Assembly (NCBI GenBank): GCA_041394145.1
Contig: JAWKIW010000007.1
Location: 133,353 to 197,352 of the forward strand
DNA length: 64,000 nt
Direction of reading: 5' to 3'
Source of the DNA: JAWKIW01 sp041394145
GTDB taxonomy: Bacteria > Actinomycetota > Acidimicrobiia > Acidimicrobiales > Acidimicrobilacustridaceae
Positions 1-6,799 of this stretch are shown here, piece by piece (position 1 is the first letter of the stretch; each line of letters opens with the position of its first letter). The translations under genes and the position numbers were made by a program. A model generated the notes under the pieces. The model saw only the letters and a list, made by a program, of their open reading frames with translations, was not told the origin of the DNA and made no database searches.

Positions 1-1
1 C

Positions 2-250
2 ATCGGCATCGGCTTCATGCTCACGCTCATCCACCTCATCTCCATCCCGATCACCAACACCAGCGTCAACCCGGCCCGATCGCTGGGCCCGGCGCTGTTC
101 GAGGGCGGCACCGCCCTTCGCCAGCTCTGGCTGTTCTTCGTGGCGCCGGTGCTCGGGGCCATCCTCGGGGCGTTGGTCTGGAAGGCGGCCACCGGCGGCG
201 ACGAGTACCAGACCGGCGAGCGCGAAGCCGAGGGCGTCGAGGAGTCCTGA
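2..250 (+). CDS. aqpZ: Aquaporin (MIP family), C-terminal part
   Basis: The window opens inside this gene, so the N-terminal half is missing. The visible part holds the second half-helix motif NPARS (NPA box), which lines the water pore, preceded by a hydrophobic helix and followed by a last membrane helix near FFVAPVLGAILGALVW. The tail is acidic and cytoplasmic (EYQTGEREAEGVEES). MIP proteins conduct water or glycerol; the arginine directly after NPA is the selectivity-filter residue. AqpZ-like rather than GlpF-like is inferred from the short spacing and the NPARSLGPA context. The stop at 248-250 is followed by a convergent glycosidase gene. Confidence 0.85.
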   Translation: MGIGFMLTLIHLISIPITNTSVNPARSLGPALFEGGTALRQLWLFFVAPVLGAILGALVWKAATGGDEYQTGEREAEGVEES

Positions 251-299
251 GCGTCCGCGATGCTCGGGGTCCCGGCAGGAGGCGCTGGATCGGCTCCCG

Positions 300-2582
300 T
301 CACCTGAGCTGGTCGGCGACCTGGATGTCACCGAGATCGAGGCGGAGGTCCCCGTCCCAGGTCCACGCGACCGTCCGGTCGGGGAGCCCGATCAGGCCGT
401 TGGACGTCCGCCCAGCGGCGGGGGCCAGTCCCCGGAGGGTGAGGTGGTCGGTCGGTCGTTGGTCGACGTGGCCCATGGCCGGTCCGAGGGCGATGACGCC
501 TCCGTCGCGGATCCACAGAGGGATCTGGTCGATGGGGCTGTCGATGGTGACCCACCGCCGACCTTCGATGATCTCGTTCGTCCACCAGTCGAGCCATCGG
601 CCCTCGGGCAGGTAGGCGCGTCGTCGGCCGGAGGGCTCGAGCTGCGGGGCGACGAGGAGGTGCTCACCCAGCAGCCACTGGTCGTCGATGTGCCAGGAGG
701 TGGGGTCGTCGGGGAACTCGATGACGAGCGGGCGGGCCATCGGGAGTCCGGCGGCGGCGCTTCGGTGGGCCTCGCCGGTGAGGTACGGGAGGAGCTGGTA
801 GCGCAGCTCGAGCGCGGGCGGACGGCGGCGAGGACGTCGGGCGGGAGGGTGTCGAGCTCGCGGGGCCGGTGCCGTGGATCCGGGCGTGGGAGACAGGAGC
901 CCGGCTTGGACCCAGCGCACGAGGAGGTCGCCGCCGACGGGGTCGGGCGAGACGAAGCCGCCGATGTCCTGGCTCCAGAAGGTGAAGCCGGACGCGCCCA
1001 GGGAGAGCCCGGCGGCGAACTGGGGGCCGAGGTTGTCCCAGTTGGAGGAGGAGTCGCCGCCCCAGTGGAGCGGATATCGGTGGCTGCCGGCCCACGCGGA
1101 GCGGGCCCAGATGATCCATGCTCCGGTGGCGTCGTGGGTGGCCTCGGCCACGGCCTGGTTGTACAGGAGCGGGTACTGGTTGTGGGCGAGGTGGCCGGGT
1201 GTGCCGTCGTGGTAGACGCCGTCGAGAGGCGCCTGCTCACCGAAGTCGGCCTTGATGGCGGCCGCGCCGAGGCCGTGGAGGCGGCGGAGGTGCCGTTGGT
1301 AGACGGCGACGCCGTCGGGGTTGGTGAAGTCGATGCAGCCGACGCGGCCCGCGAAGCCGGGCGTGTAGCAGAGGCCGATGTCGTACAGGCCGCCATCGGG
1401 GTGTCCGACGAAGCCTCCGACGGCGTCGATCTCGTCGAAGAGCGTTGACCCTTCCGGGATGTAGGGGAGCTGCCAGAGCGAGACCTTCACGCCGAGATCG
1501 TCCATCTCGGCGAGGAAGCCGGCGGGGTCGGGGAACCGCTCGGCGTCGAACTCGAGGTCGCAGCGCCAGTCCTCGGCGTACCAGTGGGTGTCGAGGTGGA
1601 GGACATCGATCGGTAGGCCCGCCTCGCGGTAGCGGCGCACGATGTCGAGGGCCTCCGTGGCGGACGAGTAGCTGATCTTCGACTGCCACCAGCCGAACGA
1701 CCACCGTGGGGGCACGTGGGCCTTGCCGGTGAGGGTCGTGTAGCGGTCGAGGATCGTCTTGGGGTCGCCGACGAACACGTACTGGTCGAGGTGGTCGTCC
1801 TCGATGGCCACCTGGATGTCGGCGGCGTTGCGGCTCCCGACCCAGGCGGTGGCGCGAGCGGTGGTGTGCCAGAAGACCCCGTAGCCGCGGGTGGTCCAGA
1901 AGAACGGGACGTTCTTGTAGGCCCGAGGGGTGGTGGTGCCGATCGCCTCGACCATGTCGAGGTCGATGGTCTGGCCGGACTTCTCCAGCCGTCCGAACTG
2001 CTCACCGAAGCCGAACACGGCCTCCCCGGGGCGGAGCGCGTAGGTCTCGGTCGCCAGGCGGTGGCCGTCCGAGGTGGTCGAGACGCCCGTCGCGGCGCTG
2101 TCCCAGTTCGCCCACAGGTTCTTCTCGGGGCCACCGAGCCGGCAGCGCTCGGTCCCGTCGTGGTCGCAGATCCTGATGGTCAGGGGAGATCGGTCGACCT
2201 GGAGGATCGCCGTCGCGGTGGTGATGGTGACGGCTGCGTCGGATTCGGCACCGTCGACCCGCGATGGAACGGGGGGTGTGCCGACGACCATGTCCGACGA
2301 CCGGTCCGGGAGGGGACCCGGCGCGTAGCGGACCCGGAACACGTCGTCGGAGACGACGTCGACGCGAAGGGTGCCCTCGGTCGCCTCGACGGTGAAGGGC
2401 TCGTGACCCTCCCAGTCGGTCAGCATGGCGCTGGCTGCGTCGCGGGTGGCGAAGGTGACGTGGCGGTCCCCCGCCTCGCGGAGCGTGACCCCCTCCACGT
2501 GGCCTCGGACGAGGGCGCGGCGCTCCAGGGCGCGGGTGACCATGCGATCGTGGGTGTGATCGTCGGTGGTGGCGTTCTCCAC
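300..2582 (-). CDS. GH31 alpha-glycosidase (alpha-xylosidase/alpha-glucosidase type)
   Basis: Retaining glycoside hydrolase of family 31, cleaving alpha-linked xylose or glucose from oligosaccharides, probably in the cytoplasm since no signal peptide is seen. The N-terminal beta domain is followed by the catalytic barrel. The nucleophile lies in IKADFGE and the acid/base in HWGGDSSSNWDN, then the family-typical GFTFWSQDIGGF. The frame is open up to 2687, but the best start is GTG at 2582, with GAGGAG nine bases upstream; the earlier ATG at 2687 has no ribosome site. The segment about 820-900 reads as an Arg/Pro-rich stretch that does not fit the family, although the expected residues (HARIHGTGP, then PPDVLAAVR) are present in the other two frames: three small indels that cancel out. 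Xylosidase versus glucosidase cannot be settled. Confidence 0.88.
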   Translation of the reverse strand: MENATTDDHTHDRMVTRALERRALVRGHVEGVTLREAGDRHVTFATRDAASAMLTDWEGHEPFTVEATEGTLRVDVVSDDVFRVRYAPGPLPDRSSDMVVGTPPVPSRVDGAESDAAVTITTATAILQVDRSPLTIRICDHDGTERCRLGGPEKNLWANWDSAATGVSTTSDGHRLATETYALRPGEAVFGFGEQFGRLEKSGQTIDLDMVEAIGTTTPRAYKNVPFFWTTRGYGVFWHTTARATAWVGSRNAADIQVAIEDDHLDQYVFVGDPKTILDRYTTLTGKAHVPPRWSFGWWQSKISYSSATEALDIVRRYREAGLPIDVLHLDTHWYAEDWRCDLEFDAERFPDPAGFLAEMDDLGVKVSLWQLPYIPEGSTLFDEIDAVGGFVGHPDGGLYDIGLCYTPGFAGRVGCIDFTNPDGVAVYQRHLRRLHGLGAAAIKADFGEQAPLDGVYHDGTPGHLAHNQYPLLYNQAVAEATHDATGAWIIWARSAWAGSHRYPLHWGGDSSSNWDNLGPQFAAGLSLGASGFTFWSQDIGGFVSPDPVGGDLLVRWVQAGLLSPTPGSTAPAPRARHPPARRPRRRPPALELRYQLLPYLTGEAHRSAAAGLPMARPLVIEFPDDPTSWHIDDQWLLGEHLLVAPQLEPSGRRRAYLPEGRWLDWWTNEIIEGRRWVTIDSPIDQIPLWIRDGGVIALGPAMGHVDQRPTDHLTLRGLAPAAGRTSNGLIGLPDRTVAWTWDGDLRLDLGDIQVADQLR

Positions 2583-2767
2583 GTGGACGGTCTCCTCGGG
2601 GTCGTCCGGGTCTGGTCCCGGGCGGGGGTCGGCGCTGGGCCGGCGCCCATCGACCAGGGCCGGGCAGGGCCGGGAGAGACTACCCATCCGACGCGCCCTG
2701 CTCTCGGTGGTCGGCGGTTGGGCACGCCTGTGTCGGCGGTCCCGATCGTGGCGGTCGGCGATCTGGC

Positions 2768-3259
2768 TCAGGCGCCGTCCTCGGCGAACAGCACGTCGAG
2801 CTTGCGGTACCCCTCCTGGACGCCGGTCTCCATGCCGCTGGACACGAAGGCGTCGCGCCCCTCGAAGCTGTCGACGAGGGAGGTGGCGGTCAGGCGGGTG
2901 CGTCCTCCACCGAGGTCGGTCAGCTCGAGCCGCTCGAGCGACACCGCGTCGGGGAAGCCCTCATAGGTGAACGTCTGCACGATGAGCTCATCGGGGCGCA
3001 CCTCGTGGAAGCAGCCTCGGAACCAGTGCTGTTCGTCGCCTCGCTCGCTCACGTAGCGCCACGACCCTCCGGTGCGGCAGTCCCACACGTCGACCGTGGA
3101 CGACTCGAGGCTGTCGGGTCCCACCCATCGCACGAACCACTCGGGGTCGGTGTGCGCGCGGAACACCTTCGCGGGGGGAGCGTCGAACTCCCTGGTGATC
3201 GTGACGGCCGGGATGTCGTCGTGGACCAGGATCTCGGCTGTTCGAGTAGGGATGGTCAT
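2768..3259 (-). CDS. AHSA1/SRPBCC-domain protein
   Basis: A 163-residue protein with the START-like fold of activator of Hsp90 ATPase C-terminal domains: TREFDAPPAKVFRAHTDPEWFVRWVGP at the N-terminus, a central GGSWRYV strand and a C-terminal helix (GMETGVQEGYRKLD). These proteins bind hydrophobic ligands in a cavity and are often encoded next to ArsR-type regulators. Start ATG at 3259 has AAGGAG just upstream, and its first bases overlap the stop of the ArsR gene (ATGA at 3256-3259), so the two are translationally coupled. The ligand is unknown. Confidence 0.9.
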   Translation of the reverse strand: MTIPTRTAEILVHDDIPAVTITREFDAPPAKVFRAHTDPEWFVRWVGPDSLESSTVDVWDCRTGGSWRYVSERGDEQHWFRGCFHEVRPDELIVQTFTYEGFPDAVSLERLELTDLGGGRTRLTATSLVDSFEGRDAFVSSGMETGVQEGYRKLDVLFAEDGA

Positions 3260-3627
3260 CGCTGCTCCTTGCTGGCGTCGTGGGACTCGGGCTCGTCGGG
3301 CATCTCGGCGAGCACGGTGTCGAGGCGGCGGTAGCGCTGCTCGGCCTGGCGGCGGTAGCGCTCGACCCACTTGCCCATCAGGTCGAAGACCTGCGCTTCG
3401 AGATGGACCGGTCGGGTCTGCCCTCGACGGGTCCGGCTCACGAGCCCTGCCGCCTCGAGCACGGCGAGGTGCTTCGCCACGGCCTGGATGCTCATGTCGT
3501 AGGGCTCGGCCAGCTCGGTGAGGGTGGCGTCGCCGTCGCACAGCCGGGCGACCAGGTCGCGTCGGGTCGGGTCGGCCAGCGCGGCGAACACCCCAGAGAC
3601 CTCGTCGTCTGCCGGAACCGCTGCCAC
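3256..3627 (-). CDS. ArsR-family winged-helix repressor
   Basis: A 123-residue helix-turn-helix protein. FAALADPTRRDLVARL is the typical ArsR/SdpR opening, followed by the recognition region LAEPYDMSIQAVAKHLAVLEAAGLVSR and the wing SRTRRGQTRPVHLEA. No metal-binding cysteine pair is present, so it is the non-metal ArsR type usually paired with an AHSA1 protein, which follows immediately and overlaps by 4 nt. It probably represses its own operon through the two inverted repeats located 26-84 nt upstream of its start. Confidence 0.9.
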   Translation of the reverse strand: MAAVPADDEVSGVFAALADPTRRDLVARLCDGDATLTELAEPYDMSIQAVAKHLAVLEAAGLVSRTRRGQTRPVHLEAQVFDLMGKWVERYRRQAEQRYRRLDTVLAEMPDEPESHDASKEQR

Positions 3628-3652
3628 CGCGCACCTCGCTCCCCGTCGAAGA

Positions 3653-3668
3653 TCAACTCATTGGTTGA
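3653..3668. promoter_or_regulatory. Putative ArsR operator, proximal copy
   Basis: TCAACTCATTGGTTGA is an imperfect inverted repeat with TCAAC/GTTGA arms, lying 26 nt upstream of the ArsR start. A near-identical palindrome sits 43 bp further away. The A+T-rich context stands out from the surrounding DNA. Binding by the ArsR protein is inferred from position and duplication. Confidence 0.6.
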
Positions 3669-3695
3669 ACAATGTGCCACGGCCGGGATCGAATG

Positions 3696-3711
3696 TCAAC
3701 CGTGTGGTTGA
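3696..3711. promoter_or_regulatory. Putative ArsR operator, distal copy
   Basis: TCAACCGTGTGGTTGA has perfect 6-bp arms (TCAACC/GGTTGA) around a 4-bp spacer. It shares both arms with the copy at 3653-3668, at a 43-bp start-to-start distance (about four helix turns). Confidence 0.6.
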
Positions 3712-3714
3712 CCA

Positions 3715-3962
3715 ACCACGGGAGCCGAGCGACGCGCTCGTCACCGAGATCTCCCGTGCCTACGGACTCGGAGGCCGCCCCCGCACCGCCGGCGATCCGG
3801 CGGAGCGCCCGTAAGGCCGTCGGCATGCGCATCGGCACCGCCATCCGGGCAATCGCCGCGAGCGATCCATCGCTCGCCCGCTACCTTCAGCGAAGCATCG
3901 TCACCGGGCGATACTGCAGCTACCAGCCCGAGGCCAAGGCGACGTGGCGCGTCGAGAAGTAG
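3715..3962 (+). pseudogene. C-terminal remnant of a large regulator/ATPase-like protein
   Basis: Two adjoining frames read as one conserved tail: DALVTEISRAYGLGGRPR and GDPAER up to about 3810, then RKAVGMRIGTAIRAI, PSLARYLQRSIVTGR and YCSYQP to the stop at 3962. They join if two bases (GC) are restored near 3805. I recognise this ending from C-termini of actinobacterial multidomain ATPase/adenylate-cyclase-like regulators, where an AERARK..RIR.AI pattern precedes a TGxYCxYxP motif. Only about 80 residues remain, directly abutting the ArsR operators, so the rest was deleted. The family assignment is from memory and is moderate. Confidence 0.5.
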
Positions 3963-4027
3963 CGTGGACAGCGCCGGCGTGCAGCGGATGCCAATCGGCC
4001 AGCAGCTGACCACGGGTCAGCGCAGTC

Positions 4028-4380
4028 TCAGACTGAAGGCCGGCCGTGGTTCGAGGCCTCTTGCGGCAGCGTCGACCCCCTTGCGAGACGCAGGGGGTCG
4101 AGAACGAGCTCGATTCGATGGCTCGCCGTAGGCATGGCGTTCACGATCTGACGGGCTAGGTCGCTCGCTTGCTCGAGCGCGTCCCAGTCGATGTCTGGGA
4201 AGTAAGGCAGCGAGCCGGCGAGGCCGGAGGGTGCGACGGACGGCCCGTCCGCCGCCACCACGCGCAGGTGAGCGCCAGGACGCAGACCGAGGCTCGCAGC
4301 TGATCCGCAGGGATGCTCCCGTCCTCAGCCACGACGAGCTCCTTCTCACCGGTTGGTTCGAGCGCGCTCACGGGCCCCAT
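4028..4380 (-). pseudogene. AbrB-like antitoxin, frameshifted
   Basis: Reading from ATG at 4380, the first frame gives MGPVSALEPTGEKELVV and then AEDGSIPADQL, a swapped-hairpin AbrB-like DNA-binding start. About 4290 the reading shifts to a frame encoding LGLRPGAHLRVVAADGPS, then GLAGSLPYFPDIDWDALEQA to the stop at 4028. This order (beta hairpin, LGLRPG turn, then an acidic LPDxDWxxxExAS helix) is that of small actinobacterial antitoxins whose toxin is usually a PIN or RelE protein. One extra base or two missing bases explain the break. No toxin partner is adjacent in frame. Confidence 0.5.
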
Positions 4381-4615
4381 GGTACGACCGCCGCAGCGGG
4401 ACGCCCAGTTCCGCCGCTCTGACGTGGCCGGTCGCATCGCGTGCGGCTGGCGTTGATGGACGGCCCGTGGGAGTGCAGAGCCTTCGTGTCCGTCCTCGGC
4501 TCGGCGTCGCTACGAATCAGCGCCGGGGCCTACGGCCGGTGCGCGCGGCGGAGCCGGCGATCTGGGATGCTCGCTGGCCGCGGATAGGTGACACTTCTTC
4601 GTGGACACCCGCAGC

Positions 4616-4643
4616 GGACGGACCGGCCAGAGTCGGTCCGTCC
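4616..4643 (-). terminator. Hairpin after the PIN pseudogene
   Basis: Perfect 10-bp inverted repeat GGACGGACCG/CGGTCCGTCC around an 8-nt loop, beginning 3 nt past the stop of the minus-strand PIN pseudogene. No U-run follows, so an intrinsic terminator is plausible but not certain. Confidence 0.5.
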
Positions 4644-4645
4644 GG

Positions 4646-5045
4646 TCAGCCGAGGGTCAGCCGGGGCACGTCGGCGAAGATGCCATCGGCGGTGACGAGA
4701 CGCGTTGATGTGGATGGCCGCCGCCGCGATCCAGAGATCCTGGTGATGCGCACGATCAGCCAAGGGATGCCCGCTGCGGCGGCATTCGAAGCGGAGGTTC
4801 GCCACCGTGTCGAGCAAAGAGTCGGTGACGGGTACGACTGTGGGTGGTGCGATGGCGGCTTCGAGGCGGGCGCGGCGTGTGTCACCCCATTGTGCGACGA
4901 GGGCCCTGTAGCGAAGCTCGGCAACGGTCTACACGGCGAGGAACAGCTGCTGGCCCGCCAATCGTGCGATGGGTGCGTCGAAGCTGGTTCGCCGGCGTCG
5001 GCTGAGCGCTGCGCTGAAGGCCCCGGTGTCGACGACGAGCCTCAC
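4646..5045 (-). pseudogene. PIN-domain (VapC-like) toxin, broken
   Basis: From GTG at 5045 the frame reads VRLVVDTGAFSAALSRRRR, the acidic PIN opening, then IARLAGQQLFLAV, then a TAG stop where homologues carry CAG (AVQTVAELR). Past the stop the same frame continues with TVAELRYRALVAQWGDTRRA and then LADRAHHQDLWIAAAAI. A two-base loss near 4705 moves the ending (LVTADGIFADVPRLTLG) to another frame. PIN proteins are ribonucleases that cut RNA with a cluster of acidic residues. One nonsense change plus one frameshift means the toxin is dead unless both are sequence errors. The start overlaps the antitoxin stop (GTGA). Confidence 0.6.
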
Positions 5046-5218
5046 GAGGAGAGTGCAGCGGCGAAGGAGTCGTCTTCGTCATCGGTGAGCTCGTCGATGA
5101 GCAGCGCGTCGGGCGACACCAACACCGGGGCGGCGGCCAGCTCCTCGTCGGTCAGGTCGCGAGGCAGAAGATCGGCGCCGTGCGGACCATGGTGATCGCG
5201 AGGTTCGGCGTTCCTCAC
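5042..5218 (-). CDS. Antitoxin of a PIN (VapBC-like) module
   Basis: A short frame from GTG at 5218 to TGA at 5042-5044 encodes about 58 residues: VRNAEPRDHHGPHG, then DLTDEELAAAPVLVSPDALL and an acidic end IDELTDDEDDSFAAALSS. The stop overlaps the GTG of the PIN toxin in a GTGA junction, the classic antitoxin-toxin arrangement. Acidic C-termini of this kind wrap the toxin active site. It appears intact while its toxin is not. No DNA-binding domain is obvious in the short N-terminus, so the start may be further upstream and lost to an indel. The stretch 5219-5445 beyond it shows no gene. Confidence 0.5.
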   Translation of the reverse strand: MRNAEPRDHHGPHGADLLPRDLTDEELAAAPVLVSPDALLIDELTDDEDDSFAAALSS

Positions 5219-5445
5219 GGTGCGAAGGCTGCCGGCCGTTGCGGTGCCGGGAAAGGGCCCGACCGGTCAGATAGGGATCGTGGACCAGCCCCAGGAGCTT
5301 CCTCCAGCTCGGCGGGCGGCGCGTCCTCGAGCCGGCGATCGGGATGCAGGCCGATCATGGATCGGGGACGCCGGATCGGAGCGTTCGGGGATGCACCCCA
5401 AAGGTGGTGCTCGCGCCTACTTCTCTGTGAGGCGTGCTTCGACTG

Positions 5446-5721
5446 TCAGCGAGCCCGGTAGACGTCGGCTCGGTGGTCGATGCGCACGACGATGACGCGT
5501 CGGGTGGCGTCGTCGATCTCGTAGATGATGCGATACGACCCACGCCGGGCGGACCACAGCCCCTCGAGCTCACGCTGCAGGGGATGGCCGACGCGCCGTG
5601 GATCGGAGGTCAATGGTCCGACCATGAACTCGACGACGGCCGCCGCGATCGAGGTGGGCAGACGTTGCAGCGCTCGCTCTGCGGAGGCAGCCACGACGAG
5701 CCGGTGCTCGGGCTGGCTCAC
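5446..5721 (-). CDS. RelE/ParE-family toxin
   Basis: A 91-residue RelE-superfamily toxin. Recognisable features are the helix ASAERALQRLPTSIAAAVVEF, the strand HPLQRELEGLWSARRGSYRIIYEID (conserved L..LWS.R.G.YRI.Y) and the basic ending VIVVRIDHRADVYRAR, which matches the RelE catalytic/ribosome-facing surface. RelE toxins cleave mRNA in the ribosomal A site. The ATG overlaps the antitoxin stop by 4 nt (5718-5721), so the pair is cotranslated with the antitoxin first. Confidence 0.92.
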   Translation of the reverse strand: MSQPEHRLVVAASAERALQRLPTSIAAAVVEFMVGPLTSDPRRVGHPLQRELEGLWSARRGSYRIIYEIDDATRRVIVVRIDHRADVYRAR

Positions 5722-5987
5722 TTGGTCAGGTACTTCGCCCGGAGCTCGTCAGCGGTGACGGTCTTGCCGGCGTCGACCTCACGACGGGCGGCGCGGATCT
5801 CCGCGACCGCGTCTGGGTCGGAGAGGAGGTCGAGGGTGTCCTCGAGTGCTTCGAGGTCCTCGGGGCTGAGGATCACGGCGGCGGGTGTGCCGTTGCGGGT
5901 GAGGACCACGCGCTCATGGTGCCGCTCCACCTCGTCGACGATCTCAGAGAGCCTCGCCTTGATCTCGGACAGCGACAGCGTGGTCAT
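5718..5987 (-). CDS. Phd/YefM-family antitoxin
   Basis: MTTLSLSEIKARLSEIVDEV followed by HERVVLTRNGTPAAVILSPED is the Phd/YefM N-terminal DNA-binding and dimerisation fold; the C-terminal half (EIRAARREVDAGKTVTADEL) is the toxin-neutralising tail. ATG at 5987 gives the family-typical length of 89 residues. An in-frame ATG at 6005 lies right on an AGGAG and would add six residues. It neutralises the RelE toxin encoded immediately downstream and probably autoregulates the operon. Confidence 0.9.
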   Translation of the reverse strand: MTTLSLSEIKARLSEIVDEVERHHERVVLTRNGTPAAVILSPEDLEALEDTLDLLSDPDAVAEIRAARREVDAGKTVTADELRAKYLTK

Positions 5988-6056
5988 GACCGGAATTCTA
6001 GTCATCTCCTGACGGGCCCGGCAACGCCCGATCTGCCCCCGCACCACGACTCCGAG

Positions 6057-6097
6057 CCGGCGTTCAGGGACGATCGGCGACCGTTGTTCTGGGACGC
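6057..6097. repeat. Left imperfect direct repeat flanking the MazF module
   Basis: Begins CCGGCGTTCAGGGACGA and ends GTTGTTCTGGGACGC. A related stretch (CCGGCGTTCAGGGGCGA ... GTTGTTCTGACGC) occurs at 6730-6767, just past the toxin stop. Both copies point the same way and bracket the antitoxin/MazF pair. Confidence 0.5.
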
Positions 6098-6153
6098 GTC
6101 CTTGGTGGTGTTCGGCCCGGCATGCAAGCGCCGTTGGCCGCGTGCTCCCACTG

Positions 6154-6169
6154 TGGCATAGTCATGCCA
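6154..6169. promoter_or_regulatory. Operator-like palindrome overlapping a leaderless promoter
   Basis: TGGCATAGTCATGCCA is a perfect 6-bp-arm inverted repeat that ends on the A of the antitoxin start codon. It contains CATAGT (6157-6162), a -10-like hexamer exactly six bases before the ATG at 6169, so transcription would begin at or next to the start codon. A ribbon-helix-helix antitoxin bound here would block its own promoter. Confidence 0.5.
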
Positions 6170-6405
6170 TGAGTCGCATACGGGTGAGCACGACTGTCGA
6201 CGAGGATCTCTTGGCCGAGGCCCGACGGGTCGCTACCGCGCCGTCCGATGCCGCGCTTCTGGATCAGGCACTCACGGCGCTTCTGGCCCAGCATCGCCGC
6301 GCCGAGGTCGACCAGGCGTACCGCGCCTACGACGAGCACCCGATCAACGAACCCGACGAGTGGGGCGACCTGGCATCGTTCCGCGCCGCAGCCGCTACCT
6401 CGTGA
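6169..6405 (+). CDS. Antitoxin (VapB/MazE-like, ribbon-helix-helix)
   Basis: A 78-residue antitoxin. MSRIRVSTTVDEDLLAEARR is the ribbon-helix-helix beta strand plus first helix; the C-terminal half is acidic and Ala-rich (DEHPINEPDEWGDLASFRAA), suited to wrap a toxin. ATG at 6169 was preferred to an upstream GTG because it matches the family opening and sits six bases after a -10-like hexamer. Its TGA overlaps the GTG of the MazF gene (GTGA). The palindrome at its start codon suggests autorepression. Confidence 0.85.
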   Translation: MSRIRVSTTVDEDLLAEARRVATAPSDAALLDQALTALLAQHRRAEVDQAYRAYDEHPINEPDEWGDLASFRAAAATS

Positions 6406-6728
6406 ACGGCTCCCCACGCCGCGGTGAGCTCTGGTGGTGCGAGCTGCCGGACATCGGTCGACGACCCGTCGTCGTGCTCAGCCGCGACGTGGCCATCCCC
6501 CGCCTCGGTCGAGCGCTCATCGCCCCGTGCACGACCACGATCCGAGGGCTTCCCAGCGAGGTCGCGCTCGAACCGGGAGCCGACCCCGTCCCGCGGCCGA
6601 GTGCCGTGAACCTCGACTCCGTTGAAAGCGTCTCGGTCGCCGTCCTCGTCGACCGTCTCGGCCGACTCAGCGACGACAAGATGCGCGAGGTTTGCGCCGC
6701 GCTGTCAGTCGCCGTCGATTGTCGCTGA
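6402..6728 (+). CDS. mazF: MazF/PemK-family mRNA interferase toxin
   Basis: From GTG at 6402 the protein reads VNGSPRRGELWWCELPDIGR with RRPVVVLSRD, then LIAPCTTTIRGLPSEVAL and PSAVNLDSVESV: the MazF SH3-like barrel, with the conserved R-G-E/D-(L/V)-W opening, the T-T..R-G-L-P-(S/T)-E-V catalytic loop and an N-(L/C)-D strand. It is an endoribonuclease cutting single-stranded mRNA at short motifs. Length is 108 residues, as expected. Coupled to the antitoxin by a 4-nt overlap. The imperfect repeat begins directly after its stop. Confidence 0.92.
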   Translation: MNGSPRRGELWWCELPDIGRRPVVVLSRDVAIPRLGRALIAPCTTTIRGLPSEVALEPGADPVPRPSAVNLDSVESVSVAVLVDRLGRLSDDKMREVCAALSVAVDCR

Positions 6729-6729
6729 C

Positions 6730-6767
6730 CCGGCGTTCAGGGGCGAGCGGGCCGCGTTGTTCTGACG
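6730..6767. repeat. Right imperfect direct repeat flanking the MazF module
   Basis: CCGGCGTTCAGGGGCGA ... GTTGTTCTGACGC; partner of the copy at 6057-6097. It starts within three bases of the MazF stop codon. Whether it marks insertion of the cassette or a protein-binding site is open. Confidence 0.5.
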
Positions 6768-6799
6768 CGCTGGCCGCGGGTGTTATGGGACGCTGCTGC

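Noticed and set aside
300..2966. Plus-strand frames overlapping the GH31 gene (334 and 416 codons)
   Set aside because: They are antisense to a clear glycosidase and have Val/Gly/Asp/Glu-rich shadow composition.
5219..5445. Possible gene between the PIN module and RelE
   Set aside because: No frame on either strand shows a plausible start, motif or family resemblance; the weak frames are shadows.
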